NCBI RefSeq assembly: GCF_949987535.1 | Contig: NC_080067.1 | Coordinates: 44,762,910 to 44,826,909 of the forward strand | DNA: 64,000 bases | Direction: 5' to 3' | Source of the DNA: Balaenoptera acutorostrata | Taxonomy: Eukaryota > Chordata > Mammalia > Artiodactyla > Balaenopteridae | Shown: one piece after another, positions 50,565 to 62,787 of the stretch | Layout: the number at the start of each line of letters is the position of its first letter | Position numbering within the stretch: the stretch's first letter is position 1 | Made by a program: the position numbers and the translations under genes | The notes under the pieces: model-generated | Seen by the model: only the letters and a program-made list of their open reading frames with translations | What the model was told of the DNA's origin: nothing | The model's database searches: none

Positions 50565-52090
50565 GATGACCTGAATTGTTAGTTCCTTTCACAGAGGTTC
50601 TTTATTGGACAATTTTATGTGCAGGTTGAAGGTAGGAGCTAGTGGTTTGGGATTTGCAGACTAAATATTTCTTACCCCATTCTTTATAAAAACTTCCAAA
50701 ATGGGACGAAGTTTTAAGTAAAGGAAACTCTAACTTCTAAATGGTTATAGTTATCATGAAAAAAAGAAAATAATTATAAAAATTGTGAAGAAAACAAAAT
50801 TAATTCTCCATTATTGACAGATTATAAAAGCCTAGGCATTTAAACATGTAAGTAATTAGAGAAACTGATGAATAATTATTTTTAAGATATAAAATATTTG
50901 AAAGTATACATATAATATACTTATTATATAAGTAATTATACACTCTCACGGGGGTGAGATGGGGGAAGAAGAAAGGGAGGAGAGAAACGAGGATACTAGC
51001 TGAGGCCTGGTTAAATCTACACTGCTGTGTTTTCTTCATTCCAGATTCTGCTCTCTGGTGTTTCTGATCCCAGTTTTGTGATCTGACTTGACTCCTTCAT
51101 GACTCCTTTTTCTAGCTTTGTGATGTTGAACTGCTTCTGAGTCTTCTTGATTCTGACATAACACCTTGAGCATGCACCCCAAAGTGGGTGTTTCAACCTA
51201 GGATCCGGCCCTGCTGAAACAAGGAGCACGTTTGGTTCATTTAGAGAGGAGGAAAAAATTCCTTCTCTAGTTATTCAACTAAATTGGGCTTTCAATCTAA
51301 GAGAATGGTAGGCCTGGTATTTCCATTAGGACATAATCTTATGTGACCAACAGACCAGTGAAAATATTGTGGTTTAAGAATTCATCTGATATCAGCATAG
51401 CACTGCATATCATAGGACCATCCTTCAGTTGGTTAGTCTAGTCAAAACTTCAATTGGACTGAGTGTTTAAATGAATTGGCCCATGAGATGTTTGCTCTTA
51501 TCCTTTTTCTCCAAGGTTTTATTTTTAAAATTTGTGGAACTTCCCCAGGAGAAACATTTGGTATCTTGGCATTAATGACCAGGTTACTGCAAGATCCATA
51601 TAAAAGCAGAGCACAACCTGGAGAGTTTGTTAAAATAACGCACATTTATCAATGGGTCTCTAATTCCTTATGTGGAAAATTGATTCATTATCATTATATA
51701 GAGCAGAATTTAAAGAACTGTCTAATGTAATGGGCTTCAGTTGTCTATTGCTTATTTTACCCTGATTTTCCCAAATTTGCTTTAAAAAGAAAGCCTTTAA
51801 AAGTTATTTTAAATTTTTTTTTAATTATAAAAGTGATAAATTGGAACACTATGAAGCTGTTAGAAACAACAGACAAGGTTTGCACACATCATAGACAAAT
51901 CTTAATATAGTTCTGAATGAAAAAGTAAAAATGAAATGAAAGAAATACCACAATACCATTTATGTAATTTAAAAAATACATATCAGATCAGTCATAAGCA
52001 TTTTGTTACACAGTACCATGGTTTCCTGTGGGAAAGGAATGGGAGTAAAAGAGAAAAAAACAGACAAAGAGAGGCCTTGTAAGAACAAAT
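50565..52090. other. AT-rich sequence, no gene recognised
   Basis: No RNA gene or exon is recognised. The part at 51,800-52,060 ('GAACACTATGAAGCTGTTAG', 'AGAAATACCACAATACCATT') may be an old LINE remnant. Confidence 0.35.
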
Positions 52091-52092
52091 GA

Positions 52093-52162
52093 TACATATA
52101 ATATATATATATATATGTATATATGTATATATATATGTATATATATGTATATGTATGTATGA

Positions 52163-52202
<40 letters not shown>
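52093..52202. repeat. (TA)n/(TATG)n microsatellite
   Basis: About 110 bp of alternating AT with interspersed ATGT units. It is self-complementary and prone to length variation. Confidence 0.9.
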
Positions 52203-52205
<3 letters not shown>

Positions 52206-52259
52206 CCTGAGGACCAATAAGAAACTGTAACTGTTAAAAGGCAAATAAAAACACACTCA

Positions 52260-52593
52260 CTGGGGCTTCCTTGGTGGCCCAGTTGTTAAGAATCTGCCTG
52301 CCAACGCAAGGGACACGGGTTCGAGCCCTGGTCCGGGAAGATCCCACATGCCACAGAGAAACTAAGCCTGCGAGCCACAACTACTGAGCCTGCGTGCCAC
52401 AACTACTGAAGCCCACGCACCCAGAGCCCCTGCTCTGCAACAAGAGAAGCCACCTCAATGAGAAGCCTGCGCTCCGCAACGAAGAGTAGCCCCTGCTCAC
52501 TGCAACTAGAGAAAGCCCGCATGCAGCAATGAAGACCCAACGCAGCCAACAATAAATAAACAAATTAAATAAATTAAATATATATATGAAAAG
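52260..52593 (+). mobile_element. CHR-family tRNA-derived SINE, plus strand
   Basis: The head is TGGGGCTTCCTTGGTGGCC. The B-box is GGTTCGAGCCC at 52,318-52,328. The body shows 'GAGCCACAACTACTGAGCCT' and ends 'GAAGACCCAACGCAGCCAAC' with an AATAAATAAACAAAT tail. The TSD AAAAACACACTCA is at 52,247-52,259 and 52,594-52,606. A tandem 'CACAACTACTGA' at 52,376-52,409 is part of the body. Confidence 0.94.
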
Positions 52594-52609
52594 AAAAACA
52601 CACTCATTA

Positions 52610-53437
52610 ATCCACTATCCAACCAATTAATCACTGTTGGCATTTTTATCTATTCATTTACAGCCTTTCCTTCTTTTTTAAAGAGAAAAATCTTGAACAC
52701 TTTCCATTTGGTTTTCTGAAGGACTAAAAGGCATAGACTTATTCATAGCAACTTGAAATTTATGAGCCTGTGAAGCCAAAACAAACTGCTTTATTCTATT
52801 ACCTGTTTTCACTCCTTCCTAATTTACCATTCCCTCCACTTCCTTCTGTCTTCCTGCAGAACATCTGAGCTCAAGTATCCAGGGGTAGTTGGGAATATGA
52901 TCCAGATCTCTTGAGAAGAGCCTGAGTGGTGATAATGATGCGGATGGTGTCAGTTTTTGAAGGCCATTAATTTCACACGTAATTATTAAGCAGTGAATTT
53001 ATTAACTGATGTAATTAATTCAACAGTTATTTATTGAGAAACAACTATGTGCTAAGAACTGAACTAGTAGAGGGGACTAGGGGAGGATTACAAATCCTGT
53101 GATTGGTTGATTCTTTATAAGCATTTACTGTTGTACTAGCCATGTGCATAGTCCCCCTAACTTGCAATTTTTAAGGTAATTTACAATTTTTAGAGGTAAA
53201 GTATTTGGGAGTAAAGTCAACATGAAGCAAGTCTTCTTGTTAGGAGGAAGACTGTTCTATTGGAAGAATTTCCTTCTGAGCTCCAAAACACTTTAATCTA
53301 TAGATGGGCCATAAGTATTCACTTAAAAAGACTATGTAGAATTTTACCTTTGCTTAAACTATGAAGAAAGGGTTGGGTAAGAAAAAATTAACCTATACAC
53401 AAGATTGTGAGAAAATGTTTAAATCTACTTAAGGACA
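52610..53437. other. No recognised gene or repeat
   Basis: I see no supported element. It ends at the L1 target site at 53,438. Confidence 0.4.
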
Positions 53438-53452
53438 TTTTCAAGCATCTTT
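53438..53452. repeat. Target-site copy 1 of the nested L1 pair
   Basis: TTTTCAAGCATCTTT, identical to 56,594-56,608. A diverged third copy is at 55,482-55,496. Confidence 0.85.
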
Positions 53453-53701
53453 GCACTTTTTTTTTTTTTTTTTTACTGTGCATCATAACAAAAAAATTAC
53501 AATTTTAACCATTTTTAAGCTACAGTTCAATGGCATTAAGTGCATTCACATTGTTGTGCAACCATCATGACCATCTATCTCCAGAACTTTTTCATCTTCC
53601 CAAACTCCATACTCACTAAACAAAAACTTCCCAGTCCCCCTCCCCTCAGCTTCTGGCAAATATCATTCTACTTTCTGTTTCTATGAATTTGACTATCCTA
53701 A

Positions 53702-54051
53702 TGCTATAGACTAAATTCAGATTCCCTCCCAAATTCATATGTTGAAACCTAATCTCCATTGCGATGGTTTATGGAGGTGGGGACTTTAGGAGGTGATTAG
53801 ATCACAAGGGTGGAGCCCTCATGAATAGGATTGGTGCCTTTATAAAAGAGACCCCAGAGAAGGAGACTTGTGAGGACACAGTGAAAGATGGCTGTTTATG
53901 AACCAGGAAATGGGATCTTATCAATGCCAAATCTGCCAGTGCCTTGATCTTGGACTTCTCAGCCTCCAGAACTGTGAGAAATAAGTATGTGTTGTTTATA
54001 AGCTACCAAGTCTATGGTATTTTGTTATAGTAGCCCAAACTGATGAAGATA
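53702..54051 (+). mobile_element. MaLR-type LTR (MST/MLT1-like) nested in L1
   Basis: The string 'CAAATTCATATGTTGAAACC', 'GGAGGTGGGGACTTTAGGAG', 'GTGGAGCCCTCATGAATAGG', 'CTCCAGAACTGTGAGAAATA' and 'GTCTATGGTATTTTGTTATA' is characteristic of ERVL-MaLR LTRs. It begins TGCTATAGAC and ends near ATGAAGATA. The flanking CCTAA and CCTTG may be a decayed 5-bp duplication. Only a solo LTR remains; no internal sequence adjoins it. Confidence 0.85.
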
Positions 54052-54153
54052 CCTTGGGATCTCATATAAGTGGAATCACATAATACTTGTCTTTTTGTGA
54101 CTGACTTATTTCTCTTAGAATAGTGTCTTCAAGGTTCATTCATGCTGTAGCAC

Positions 54154-54828
54154 TGTTACCGAAAGTGGGGTCTGACTGCTCGCCACTCAAAAGCCAATAA
54201 AGAGGCAAGGTTGGTGGAAAGGAAAGTTTGCTTTATTTCAGATACCAGCAACAATGGGGGTGGGGGAGTGGCGGGGATTCCTGTCCAAAGGCCGACTCCC
54301 ACTCAACTGCCCCACTGACAATCAGTGGGCAAGAGCTTTTATAGGTGAAGGGAGGGGGCTACATGAAGAAACAGTACAGTCAGCTCTGACAGTCATCTTG
54401 AAGTTGGGCATGAGGTGGTCTAATCAGTGTCAATTTGATTGTTTTAAGTACATTTAATCTTCAGTTCCAGGGTCAGTTTGTTCCCATTTCCTTGAGGCCA
54501 GTTCTCAGAATTGTGGCAGCTTATGTCATGGCTATGGTCTGGTCATCATGTAGTTACCTTCTTCCACCTGCTGGGGGTTTCAGTATCTATAAGACAGCTC
54601 ACAGGATATGACTCAGAATATTATCTGTAGCCCTTGAGAAGGAACTAAAGTCCTTGACTGTACTTAATGACTAAACTATTATTATTTAGTCTTGTTGAAC
54701 TGTTTTCCTTTGTTTCTGCATTTTCTCACTTCTCTGATTAAACTTACTCTTTGGCTAAAGTTTTTCCACAGACAAAAGACAGGCTGAGTTCATTGGGGGC
54801 AAGGACCATAGGACCCTGTTCTGTTTCA
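54154..54828 (-). mobile_element. Solo LTR (class-I-like endogenous retrovirus), 675 bp, minus strand
   Basis: The sequence starts TGTTACCG and ends TTTCA on the plus strand (TG...CA termini). On its own strand it carries TATAAAAG (TATA box, complement at 54,337-54,343) and AATAAAG (complement at 54,231-54,237). The 4-bp flanks are GCAC at 54,150-54,153 and GCAT at 54,829-54,832. Removing the LTR rejoins the L1 sequence 'CTGTAGCATGAGTCAGAATT', which supports the boundaries. No internal viral genes adjoin, so it is a recombined solo LTR. The 67-codon plus-strand frame inside it is not a gene. Confidence 0.85.
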
Positions 54829-55481
54829 GCATGAGTCAGAATTTCCTTCCTTTTTAAGGCTGAATAACAGTCTATTGTGTGTATAGACTACATTTTGCTT
54901 ATTCATCTGTTGATGGACAGTTGGTTGCTTTCACTTTTCGGCTATTGTGAATGATTTGGCTGCTTTGAACATGGGTGTGCAAATATCTATTTGAGTGCCT
55001 GCTTTCAATTCTTTTGGGTATATACCCAGAAGTGGAATTGCTAGATCATATGGTAATTCTATGTTTAAGTTTTTGAGGAATCACCATTCTGTTTTTCATA
55101 GTGGCTGCACTGTTTTATTAATACATTCCCACCAGCAATGCATAAGGATTCTAATTTTCTACATTTTTGCCACTACTTTAAAAAATATATATATAACCCT
55201 CTTAATGGGTGTGAGGTGGTATATCATTGTGGTTTTAATTTACATTTTCCTAATGATTAGTGATATTGAGCATCTTTTCATGTCCTTATTGGCCATTTGT
55301 ATATTTTCTTTAGAGAAACATTTATTCAAGCCTATTGTTAATTTTTAAAACAGATTGTTTGCTTTTGTTGTTGTTGTTGAGTTGTAGCAGTTCTTTATTT
55401 ATTTGATATTCATTTCTTATCATATATATGATTTGAAAATATTTTCTCCCATTCTTTGGGTTGCCTTTTCATTTACACCTC

Positions 55482-55496
55482 TTTCAAGCAAGTTTA
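55482..55496. repeat. Target-site copy 2 of the nested L1 pair
   Basis: TTTCAAGCAAGTTTA compares with TTTCAAGCATCTTTA at 56,595-56,609, with two mismatches. Confidence 0.65.
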
Positions 55497-56593
55497 TTTT
55501 TTAAATTAATTTTTATAGGAGTATAGTTGATTTACAATGTTGTGTTAGTTTGCTGTACAACAAAATGAATCAGTTATATGTATACATATATGCACTCTTT
55601 TTTAGATTCTATTCCCATATAGGTCATTACAGAATACTGAGCAGAGTTCCCTGTGCTATACAGTAGGTTCTCATTAGTTATCTATTTTATATATAGTAGT
55701 GTGTATATGTCAATCCCAATATCCCAACTTATTCCTCCACCACTTTCCCCCTTGGTAACCATAAGTTTGTTTTCTATATCTGTGACTCTATTTCTGTTTT
55801 GTAAATAGGATCATTTGTACCATTTTTTTAGATTCCACATATAAGTGATATCATATATTTGTCTTTCTCTGTCTGACTTACTTCACTCAGTAGGACAATC
55901 TCTAGGTCCATCCATGTTGCTGCAAATGACATTATTTCATTCTTTTTATGGCTGAGTAATATTACACACACACACACGCACACACACACACACACACACA
56001 CATACACACATATATGTACACCACATATTCTTTATACATTCCTCCCTCTATGGACATTAAGGTTGCTTCCATGTCCTGGCTATTGTAAATAGTGCTGCAA
56101 TGAACATTGGGGTTCATGTATCTTTTCAAATTATGGTTTGCTCCAGATATATTCCCAGGAGTGGGATTCCTGGATCATATGGTAGCTCTATTTTTAGTTT
56201 TTAAGGAAACTCCATACTGTTCTCCATAGTAGCTGTACCAATTTACATTCCCACCAACAGTGCAAGAGGGTTCCCTTTTCTCCATACCCTCTCCAGCATT
56301 TATTGTTTGTAGATTTTTGATGATGGCCATTCTGACCCGTGTGAGGTGATACCTCACTGTAGTTTTGATTTGCATTTCTCTGATAATTAGTGATGTTGAG
56401 CATCTTTTCATGTGCCTCTTGGCCATCTGTATGTCTTCTTTGGAGAAATGTCTATTTAGATCTTCTGCCCATTTTTTGATTGGGTTGTTTGCTTTTTTGA
56501 TATTGAGCTACATGAGCTGTTTGTATATTTTGGAGATTAATCCCTTGTCAGTTGCTTCATTTGCAAATATTTTCTCCCATTCTGTGGGTTGTC
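55497..56593 (-). mobile_element. Younger L1 3' end, minus strand, inserted at the same target
   Basis: The 3' UTR begins at the T-rich end ('GGAGTATAGTTGATTTACAA', 'GTGCTATACAGTAGGTTCTC') and passes a (CA)n at 55,964-56,008. It continues with 'GGGATTCCTGGATCATATGG', 'CAACAGTGCAAGAGGGTTCC' and 'TTGATGATGGCCATTCTGAC', ending at 'CCCATTCTGTGGGTTGTC'. The minus-strand frames of 83 and 69 codons are fragments of the L1 ORF2 C-terminus. It is flanked by target-site copies 2 and 3. Confidence 0.88.
55964..56010. repeat. (CA)n microsatellite within L1
   Basis: CA repeats with one CG interruption replace the usual 'TTGTATATATGTACCA' position in the L1. Confidence 0.85.
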
Positions 56594-56608
56594 TTTTCAA
56601 GCATCTTT
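56594..56608. repeat. Target-site copy 3 of the nested L1 pair
   Basis: TTTTCAAGCATCTTT, identical to 53,438-53,452 and adjacent to the 5' end of the inner L1. Confidence 0.85.
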
Positions 56609-57639
56609 ATTGTAGCTTAGGAACATGTATTTATATGGAAGTATCCAACACTGAGGCACAGAGACAGTAGGAAAGGGGCTTTGCTCTGCATCTTCTCATA
56701 TTCAGGTTGTGGGAGGAGACAAAGAGATTATTAGAAAACAGTGTAATAGGAAACACCAAAAGCTAGAAGAGCACAGAGGAAAAAATTCTGCTGCATTAAG
56801 TGTGAAGTGTTTATATCCGTTCATTAAAGCAGTTCCCCCAAAGACCTCCACTGTATTTCTCATCCACCCCAGGGTATCAAATATGTACCCATATACGGAT
56901 GATTCCCAAGTCCCTAATAGGAGGATAAGAACACAATTTCCACTTCTAGACTTAACATCTCTTCCTGAATGTCTTGCAGGTATGTCATAATCTTGTTCTG
57001 GTCAGCTCATATATTTAAAAAGAAAATATATGAATTTTATTCTATCAAAAAGTCTAATGACTTACTGCTTCACCAAATTCTGAGTTTACTTCCTTAAAAA
57101 AATTGCTGCACTTTCATTTTCAGGGTCATTTTTGTACCTATATGATGCTTAGATAATACAGTATAAATAAAAAGAAGTAATTTTCAGCTCACTTTGTCAT
57201 TGCCATATTTTTGATGTTTGATTGAATGTGAAATATCATTCATAGATGATATTTAGAATTTCAGCAAAAAGGTTAGTATAAATTTCCTATGACTTCGGGT
57301 GATTGCTTTTAATATTCTAGAAAGATTTTGACAGAGTAAATATTTCACTATTTTAAAAGCTGGCAAGAGCTGTTGATCATAAAGAAAACAATATGTGTAA
57401 CTTCGTGATTCTAAAGTTAGACTTAAATTTTTAATCTTATCCTTAATTTATTTTAGTCATTGAACATTTCATTTTGCTCATCCATTTAATAATTGATTTT
57501 GGAGAGTGTGATTCTTTAAAGGAGATCAAAACAGAGCAGATAAGTCAGATTTTTCCAGTGCATAAATTCTTTCCTATGAATATATTAGATGTTCAGAATC
57601 TATACAAATGCTTTCTATAAGGCTGCTTATTATTCACAG
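56609..57639. other. Largely unique AT-rich sequence, no gene
   Basis: No recognised element. The 93-codon frame at 56,709-56,990 has no recognisable domain. Confidence 0.4.
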
Positions 57640-57865
57640 ATGATGATAAAAATGATGATGAATAAGAGGTATGTGTTTTTTATAGTGTACAAAGCACTTT
57701 TGCATATATTATATCATTTTATCCTCATAGAAGCTTTGTGAAATAGGCATTATTGTTATCATTTCTACTTTATAAGTGAGGAAATAAGGGCAAGGGAGAA
57801 TCTAAGTGACTTGCCCAAGGTCACTGAGCAAGATCTTGGATCCAACCCTAGCCTTCTAACTACAA
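57640..57865 (-). repeat. MIR SINE
   Basis: In reverse, 'TACAAAGCACTTTTGCATAT', 'TCCTCATAGAAGCTTTGTGA' and 'GTGACTTGCCCAAGGTCACT' follow the MIR layout. It lies just upstream of the coding-complete L1. Confidence 0.85.
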
Positions 57866-57964
57866 ACTGTGTATCCTTTCCATCAGTTGCCACATCTCCC
57901 CTCATGTTTCTTGGTACATGAATTTGTTTTTCTTTAAAGTTTTCAGGATCTACTATTGATCTGC

Positions 57965-57980
57965 AAAAATCACTTGTGAT
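57965..57980. repeat. Target-site duplication, left copy (L1 at 58-64 kb)
   Basis: AAAAATCACTTGTGAT matches 63,970-63,985 perfectly. The insertion point is GC|AAAAA. Confidence 0.97.
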
Positions 57981-58004
57981 GACAGTTACAGAAAGACAGA
58001 GAAG

Positions 58005-58910
58005 ATGAAAAGGCAGAGGGCTATGTACCAGATGAAGGAACAAGAAAAAATCCCAGAAAAACAACTAAATGAAGTGGAGATAGGCAACCTTCCAGAAAAA
58101 GAATTCAGAATAATGATAGTGAAGATGATCCAGGACCTCGGAATAAGAATGGAGGCAAAGATTGAGAAGATGCAAGAAATGATTAACAAAGACCTAGAAG
58201 AATTAAAGAACAAACAAACAGAGATGACCAATACAATAACTGAAATGAAAACTACACTAGAAGGAATCAATAGCAGAATAACTGAGGCAGAAGAACGGAT
58301 AAGTGACCTGGAAGACAGAATGGTGGAATTCACTGCTGCGGAACAGACTAAAGAAAAAAGAATGAAAAGAAATGAAGACAGCCTAAGAGACCTCTGGGAC
58401 AACATTAAACACAACAACATTCGCATTATAGGGGTCCCAGAAGGAGAAGAGAGAGAGAAAGGACCCGAGAAAATATTTGAAGAGATTATAGTCGAAAACT
58501 TCCCTAACATGGGAAAGGAAATAGCCACCCAAGTCCAGGAAGCACAGAGAGTCCCATACAGAATAAACCCAAGGAGAAACACGCCGAGACACATAGTAAT
58601 CAAAGTGGCAAAAATTAAAGACAAAGAAAAATTACTGAAAGCAGCAAGGGAAAAACGACAAATAACATACAAGGGAACTCCCATAAGGTTAACAGCTGAT
58701 TTCTCAGCAGAAACTCTGCAAGCCAGAAGGGAGTGGCATGATATACTTAAAGTGATGAAAGGGAAGAACCTACAACCAAGATTACTCTACCCAGCAAGGA
58801 TCTCATTTAGATATGATGGAGAAATCAAAAGCTTTACAGACAAGCAAAAGCTAAGAGAATTCAGCACCACCAAACCAGCTCTACAACAAATGCTAAAGGA
58901 ACTTCTCTAA
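58005..58910 (+). CDS. ORF1: L1 ORF1p, RNA-binding chaperone (intact)
   Basis: A 301-residue protein; the start [15 protein letters not shown] is the usual L1 ORF1 start in this lineage. The family binds L1 RNA in trimers and acts as a nucleic-acid chaperone in the cytoplasmic ribonucleoprotein. Residues about 40-115 form the coiled coil ([31 protein letters not shown]). The RRM region starts around [13 protein letters not shown] (about residue 140) and includes [18 protein letters not shown]. The C-terminal domain carries [20 protein letters not shown] and ends LQQMLKELL. The length is shorter than human ORF1p (338 residues), mainly in the N-terminal part. No frame lesion is visible. Only 24 bp precede the start codon, so expression would need an outside promoter. 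Confidence 0.97.
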   Translation: MKRQRAMYQMKEQEKIPEKQLNEVEIGNLPEKEFRIMIVKMIQDLGIRMEAKIEKMQEMINKDLEELKNKQTEMTNTITEMKTTLEGINSRITEAEERISDLEDRMVEFTAAEQTKEKRMKRNEDSLRDLWDNIKHNNIRIIGVPEGEEREKGPEKIFEEIIVENFPNMGKEIATQVQEAQRVPYRINPRRNTPRHIVIKVAKIKDKEKLLKAAREKRQITYKGTPIRLTADFSAETLQARREWHDILKVMKGKNLQPRLLYPARISFRYDGEIKSFTDKQKLREFSTTKPALQQMLKELL

Positions 58911-58968
58911 GTGGGAAACACAAGAGAAGAAAATGACCTACAAAAACAAACCCAAAACAATTAAGAAA

Positions 58969-61900
58969 ATGGTCATAGGAACATACATATCGATAATTAC
59001 CTTAAACGTGAATGGATTAAATGCCCCAACCAAAAGACATAGACTGGCTGAATGGATACAAAAACAAGACCCATATATATGCTGTCTACAAGAGACCCAC
59101 TTCAGACCTAGGGACACATACAGACTGAAAGTGAGGGGATGGAAAAAGATATTCCATGCAAATGGAAATCAAAAGAAAGCTGGAGTAGCTATACTCATAT
59201 CAGATAAAATAGACTTGAAAATAAAGAATGTTACAAGAGACAAGGAAGGACACTACATAATGATCAAGGGATCAATCCAAGAAGAAGATATAACGATTAT
59301 AAATATATATGCACCCAACATAGGAGCACCTCGATGCATAAGGCAACTGCTAACAGCTATAAAAGAGGAAATCGACAGTAACACAATAATAGTGGGGGAC
59401 TTTAACACCTCACTTACACCAATGGACAGATCATCCAAACAGAAAATAAATAAGGAAACAGAAGCTTTAAATGACACAATAGACCAGATAGATTTAATTG
59501 ATATATATAGGACATTCCATCCAAAAACGGCAGATTACACGTTCTTCTCAAGTGCGCACGGAACATTCTCCAGGATAGATCACATCTTGGGTCACAAATC
59601 AAGCCTCAGTAAATTTAAGAAAATTGAAATCATATCAAGCATCTTTTCTGACCACAACGCTATGAGATTAGAAATGAATTACAGGGAAAAAAACGTAAAA
59701 AAGACAAACACATGGAGGCTAAACAATACGTTACTAAATAACCAAGAGATCACTGAAGAAATCAAACAGGAAATCAAAAAATACCTAGAGACAAATGACA
59801 ATGAAAACACGACGACCCAAAACCTATGGGATGCAGCAAAAGCGGTTCTAAGAGGGAAGTTTATAGCTATACAAGCCTACCTAAAGAAACAAGAAAAATC
59901 TCAAGTAAACAATCTAACCTTACACCTAAAGAAACTAGAGAAAGAAGAACAAACAAAACCCAAAGTTAGCAGAAGGAAAGAAATCATAAAGATCAGAGCA
60001 GAAATAAATGAAATAGAAACAAGGAAAACAATAGCAAAGATCAATAAAACTAAAAGTTGGTTCTTTGAGAAGATAAACAAAATTGATAAGCCATTAGCCA
60101 GACTCATCAAGAAAAAGAGGGAGAGGACTCAAATCAATAAAATCAGAAATGAAAAAGGAGAAGTTACAACAGACACCGCAGAAATACAAAACATCCTAAG
60201 AGACTACTACAAGCAACTTTATGCCAATAAAATGGACAACCTGGAAGAAATGGACAAATTCTTAGAAAGGTATAACCTTCCAAGACTGAATCAGGAAGAA
60301 ACAGAAAATATCAACAGACCAATCACAAGTAATGAAATTGAAACTGTGATTAAAAATCTTCCAACAAACAAAAGTCCAGGACCAGATGGCTTCACAGGTG
60401 AATTCTATCAAACATTTAGAGAAGAGCTAACACCCATCCTTCTCAAACTCTTCCAAAAAATTGCAGAGGAAGGAACTCTCCCAAACTCATTCTATGAGGC
60501 CACCATCACCCTGATACCAAAACCAGACAAAGACACTACAAAAAAAGAAAATTACAGACCAATATCACTGATGAATATAGATGCAAAAATCCTCAACAAA
60601 ATACTAGCAAACAGAATCCAACAACACATTAAAAGGATCATACACCACGATCAAGTGGGATTTATCCCAGGGATGCAAGGATTCTTCAATATACGCAAAT
60701 CAATCAATGTGATACACCATATTAACAAATTGAAGAATAAAAACCATATGATCATCTCAATAGATGCAGAAAAAGCTTTTGACAAAATTCAACACCCGTT
60801 TCTGATAAAAACTCTCCAAAAAGTGGGCATAGAGGGAACCTACCTCAACATAATAAAGGCCATATATGACAAACCCACAGCAAACATCATTCTCAATGGT
60901 GAAAAACTGAAAGCATTTCCTCTAAGATCAGGAACGAGACAAGGATGTCCACTCTCACCACTATTATTCAACATAGTTCTGGAAGTCCTAGCCACGGCAA
61001 TCAGAGAAGAAAAAGAAATAAAAGGAATACAAATTGGAAAAGAAGAAGTAAAACTGTCACTGTTTGCGGATGACATGATACTATACATAGAGAATCCTAA
61101 AACTGCCACCAGAAAACTGCTAGAGCTAATTAATGAATATGGTAAAGTTGCAGGTTACAAAATTAATGCACAGAAATCTCTTGCATTCCTATACACTAAT
61201 GATAAAAAATCTGAAAGAGAAATTATGGAAACACTCCCATTTACCATTGCAACAAAAAGAATAAAATACCTAGGAATAAACCTACCTAGGGAGACAAAAG
61301 ACCTGTATGCAGAAAACTATAAGACACTGATGAAAGAAATTAAAGATGATACCAACAGATGGAGAGATATACCATGTTCTTGGATTGGAAGAATCAACAT
61401 TGTGAAAATGAGTATACTACCCAAAGCAATCTACAGATTCAATGCAATCCCTATCAAATTACCAATGGCATTTTTTACGGAGCTAGAACAAATCATCTTA
61501 AAATTTGTATGGAGACACAAAAGACCCCGAATAGCCAAAGCAGTCTTGAGGCAAAAAAATGGAGCTGGAGGAATCAGACTCCCTGACTTCAGACTATACT
61601 ACAAAGCTACAGTAATCAAGACAATATGGTACTGGCACAAAAACAGAAACATAGATCAATGGAACAAGATAGAAAGCCCAGAGATTAACCCACGCACCTA
61701 TGGTCAACTAATCTATGACAAAGGAGGCAAAGATATACAATGGAGAAAAGACAGTCTCTTCAATAAGTGGTGCTGGGAAAACTGGACAGCTACATGTAAA
61801 AGAATGAAATTAGAATACTCCCTAACACCATACACAAAAATAAACTCAAAATGGATTAGAGACCTAAATATAAGACTGGACACTATAAAACTCTTAGAGG

Positions 61901-62787
61901 AAAACATAGGAAGAACACTCTTTGACATAAATCACAGCAAGATCTTTTTTGATCCACCTCCTAGAGTAATGGAAATAAAAACAAAAATAAACAAGTGGGA
62001 CCTAATGAAACTTCAAAGCTTTTGCACAGCAAAGGAAACCATAAACAAGACGAAAAGACAACCCTCAGAATGGGAGAAAATATTTGCAAATGAATCAACG
62101 GACAAAGGATTAATCTCCAAAATATATAAACAGCTCATTCAGCTCAATATCAAAGAAACAAACACCCCAATCCAAAAATGGGCAGAAGACCTAAATAGAC
62201 ATTTCTCCAAAGAAGACATACAGACGGCCACGAAGCACATGAAAAGATGCTCAACATCACTAATCATTAGAGAAATGCAAATCAAAACTACAATGAGGTA
62301 TCACCTCACTCCTGTTAGAATGGGCATCATCAGAAAATCTACAAACAACAAATGTTGGAGAGGGTGTGGAGAAAAGGGAACCCTCTTGCACTGTTGGTGG
62401 GAATGTAAATTGATACAGCCACTATGGAGAACAATATGGAGGTTCCTTAAAAAACTAAAAATAGAATTACCATATGACCCAGCAATCCCACTACTGGGCA
62501 TATACCCAGAGAAAACCGTAATTCAAAAAGACACATGCACCCGAATGTTCATTGCAGCACTATTTACAATAGCCAGGTCATGGAAGCAACCTAAATGCCC
62601 ATCAACAGACGAATGGATAAAGAAGTTGTGGTACATATATACAATGGAATATTACTCAGCCCTAAAAAGGAACGAAATTGAGTCATTTGTTGAGACGTGG
62701 ATGGATCTAGAGACTGTCATACAGAGTGAAGTAAGTCAGAAAGAGAAAAACAAATATCGTATATTAATGCATATATGTGGAACCTAG
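58969..62787 (+). CDS. ORF2: L1 ORF2p, endonuclease and reverse transcriptase (intact)
   Basis: Counting from the ATG at 58,969 ([10 protein letters not shown]), the protein has 1,272 residues, close to human ORF2p (1,275). The same frame opens 12 codons earlier at 58,933, but the MVIGTY start fits the family better. The N-terminal AP-like endonuclease (about 1-240) shows LNVNGLN, QETH (E42), VGDFNT, SRIDHI and SDH (S227-D228-H229). The reverse transcriptase (about 490-780) shows [40 protein letters not shown] and the active-site FADD at 699-702 (61,063-61,074). The C-terminal Cys/His cluster is C1129, C1133, H1141 and C1146. The frame ends HICGT then TAG. ORF2p nicks DNA and copies L1 RNA at the nick (target-primed reverse transcription). 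All key catalytic residues that I can check are present. Confidence 0.97.
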   Translation: MVIGTYISIITLNVNGLNAPTKRHRLAEWIQKQDPYICCLQETHFRPRDTYRLKVRGWKKIFHANGNQKKAGVAILISDKIDLKIKNVTRDKEGHYIMIKGSIQEEDITIINIYAPNIGAPRCIRQLLTAIKEEIDSNTIIVGDFNTSLTPMDRSSKQKINKETEALNDTIDQIDLIDIYRTFHPKTADYTFFSSAHGTFSRIDHILGHKSSLSKFKKIEIISSIFSDHNAMRLEMNYREKNVKKTNTWRLNNTLLNNQEITEEIKQEIKKYLETNDNENTTTQNLWDAAKAVLRGKFIAIQAYLKKQEKSQVNNLTLHLKKLEKEEQTKPKVSRRKEIIKIRAEINEIETRKTIAKINKTKSWFFEKINKIDKPLARLIKKKRERTQINKIRNEKGEVTTDTAEIQNILRDYYKQLYANKMDNLEEMDKFLERYNLPRLNQEETENINRPITSNEIETVIKNLPTNKSPGPDGFTGEFYQTFREELTPILLKLFQKIAEEGTLPNSFYEATITLIPKPDKDTTKKENYRPISLMNIDAKILNKILANRIQQHIKRIIHHDQVGFIPGMQGFFNIRKSINVIHHINKLKNKNHMIISIDAEKAFDKIQHPFLIKTLQKVGIEGTYLNIIKAIYDKPTANIILNGEKLKAFPLRSGTRQGCPLSPLLFNIVLEVLATAIREEKEIKGIQIGKEEVKLSLFADDMILYIENPKTATRKLLELINEYGKVAGYKINAQKSLAFLYTNDKKSEREIMETLPFTIATKRIKYLGINLPRETKDLYAENYKTLMKEIKDDTNRWRDIPCSWIGRINIVKMSILPKAIYRFNAIPIKLPMAFFTELEQIILKFVWRHKRPRIAKAVLRQKNGAGGIRLPDFRLYYKATVIKTIWYWHKNRNIDQWNKIESPEINPRTYGQLIYDKGGKDIQWRKDSLFNKWCWENWTATCKRMKLEYSLTPYTKINSKWIRDLNIRLDTIKLLEENIGRTLFDINHSKIFFDPPPRVMEIKTKINKWDLMKLQSFCTAKETINKTKRQPSEWEKIFANESTDKGLISKIYKQLIQLNIKETNTPIQKWAEDLNRHFSKEDIQTATKHMKRCSTSLIIREMQIKTTMRYHLTPVRMGIIRKSTNNKCWRGCGEKGTLLHCWWECKLIQPLWRTIWRFLKKLKIELPYDPAIPLLGIYPEKTVIQKDTCTRMFIAALFTIARSWKQPKCPSTDEWIKKLWYIYTMEYYSALKRNEIESFVETWMDLETVIQSEVSQKEKNKYRILMHICGT

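Larger units (their letters stand above)
53453..55481 (-). mobile_element. Old L1 3' end, minus strand, with two LTRs nested inside
   Basis: The poly-T tail lies at about 53,457-53,474. The 3' UTR follows ('GTGCATCATAACAAAAAAAT'), then ORF2-derived sequence ('TTCATGCTGTAGCA', 'GGCTGAATAACAGTCTATTG', 'GAAGTGGAATTGCTAGATCA'), ending 'TTCTTTGGGTTGCCTTTTCA'. A MaLR LTR interrupts it at 53,702-54,051 and a solo LTR at 54,154-54,828. The ORF is broken. Confidence 0.85.

Noticed and set aside
52318..52328. B-box GGTTCGAGCCC as a functional tRNA gene
   Set aside because: It is part of the CHR SINE head. The surrounding sequence cannot fold into a standard cloverleaf with an intact acceptor stem.
57986..58684. 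232-codon minus-strand open frame opposite L1 ORF1
   Set aside because: It is the antisense of a conserved, A-rich L1 coding region. Its residues mirror ORF1 codons and no start context or domain supports it.
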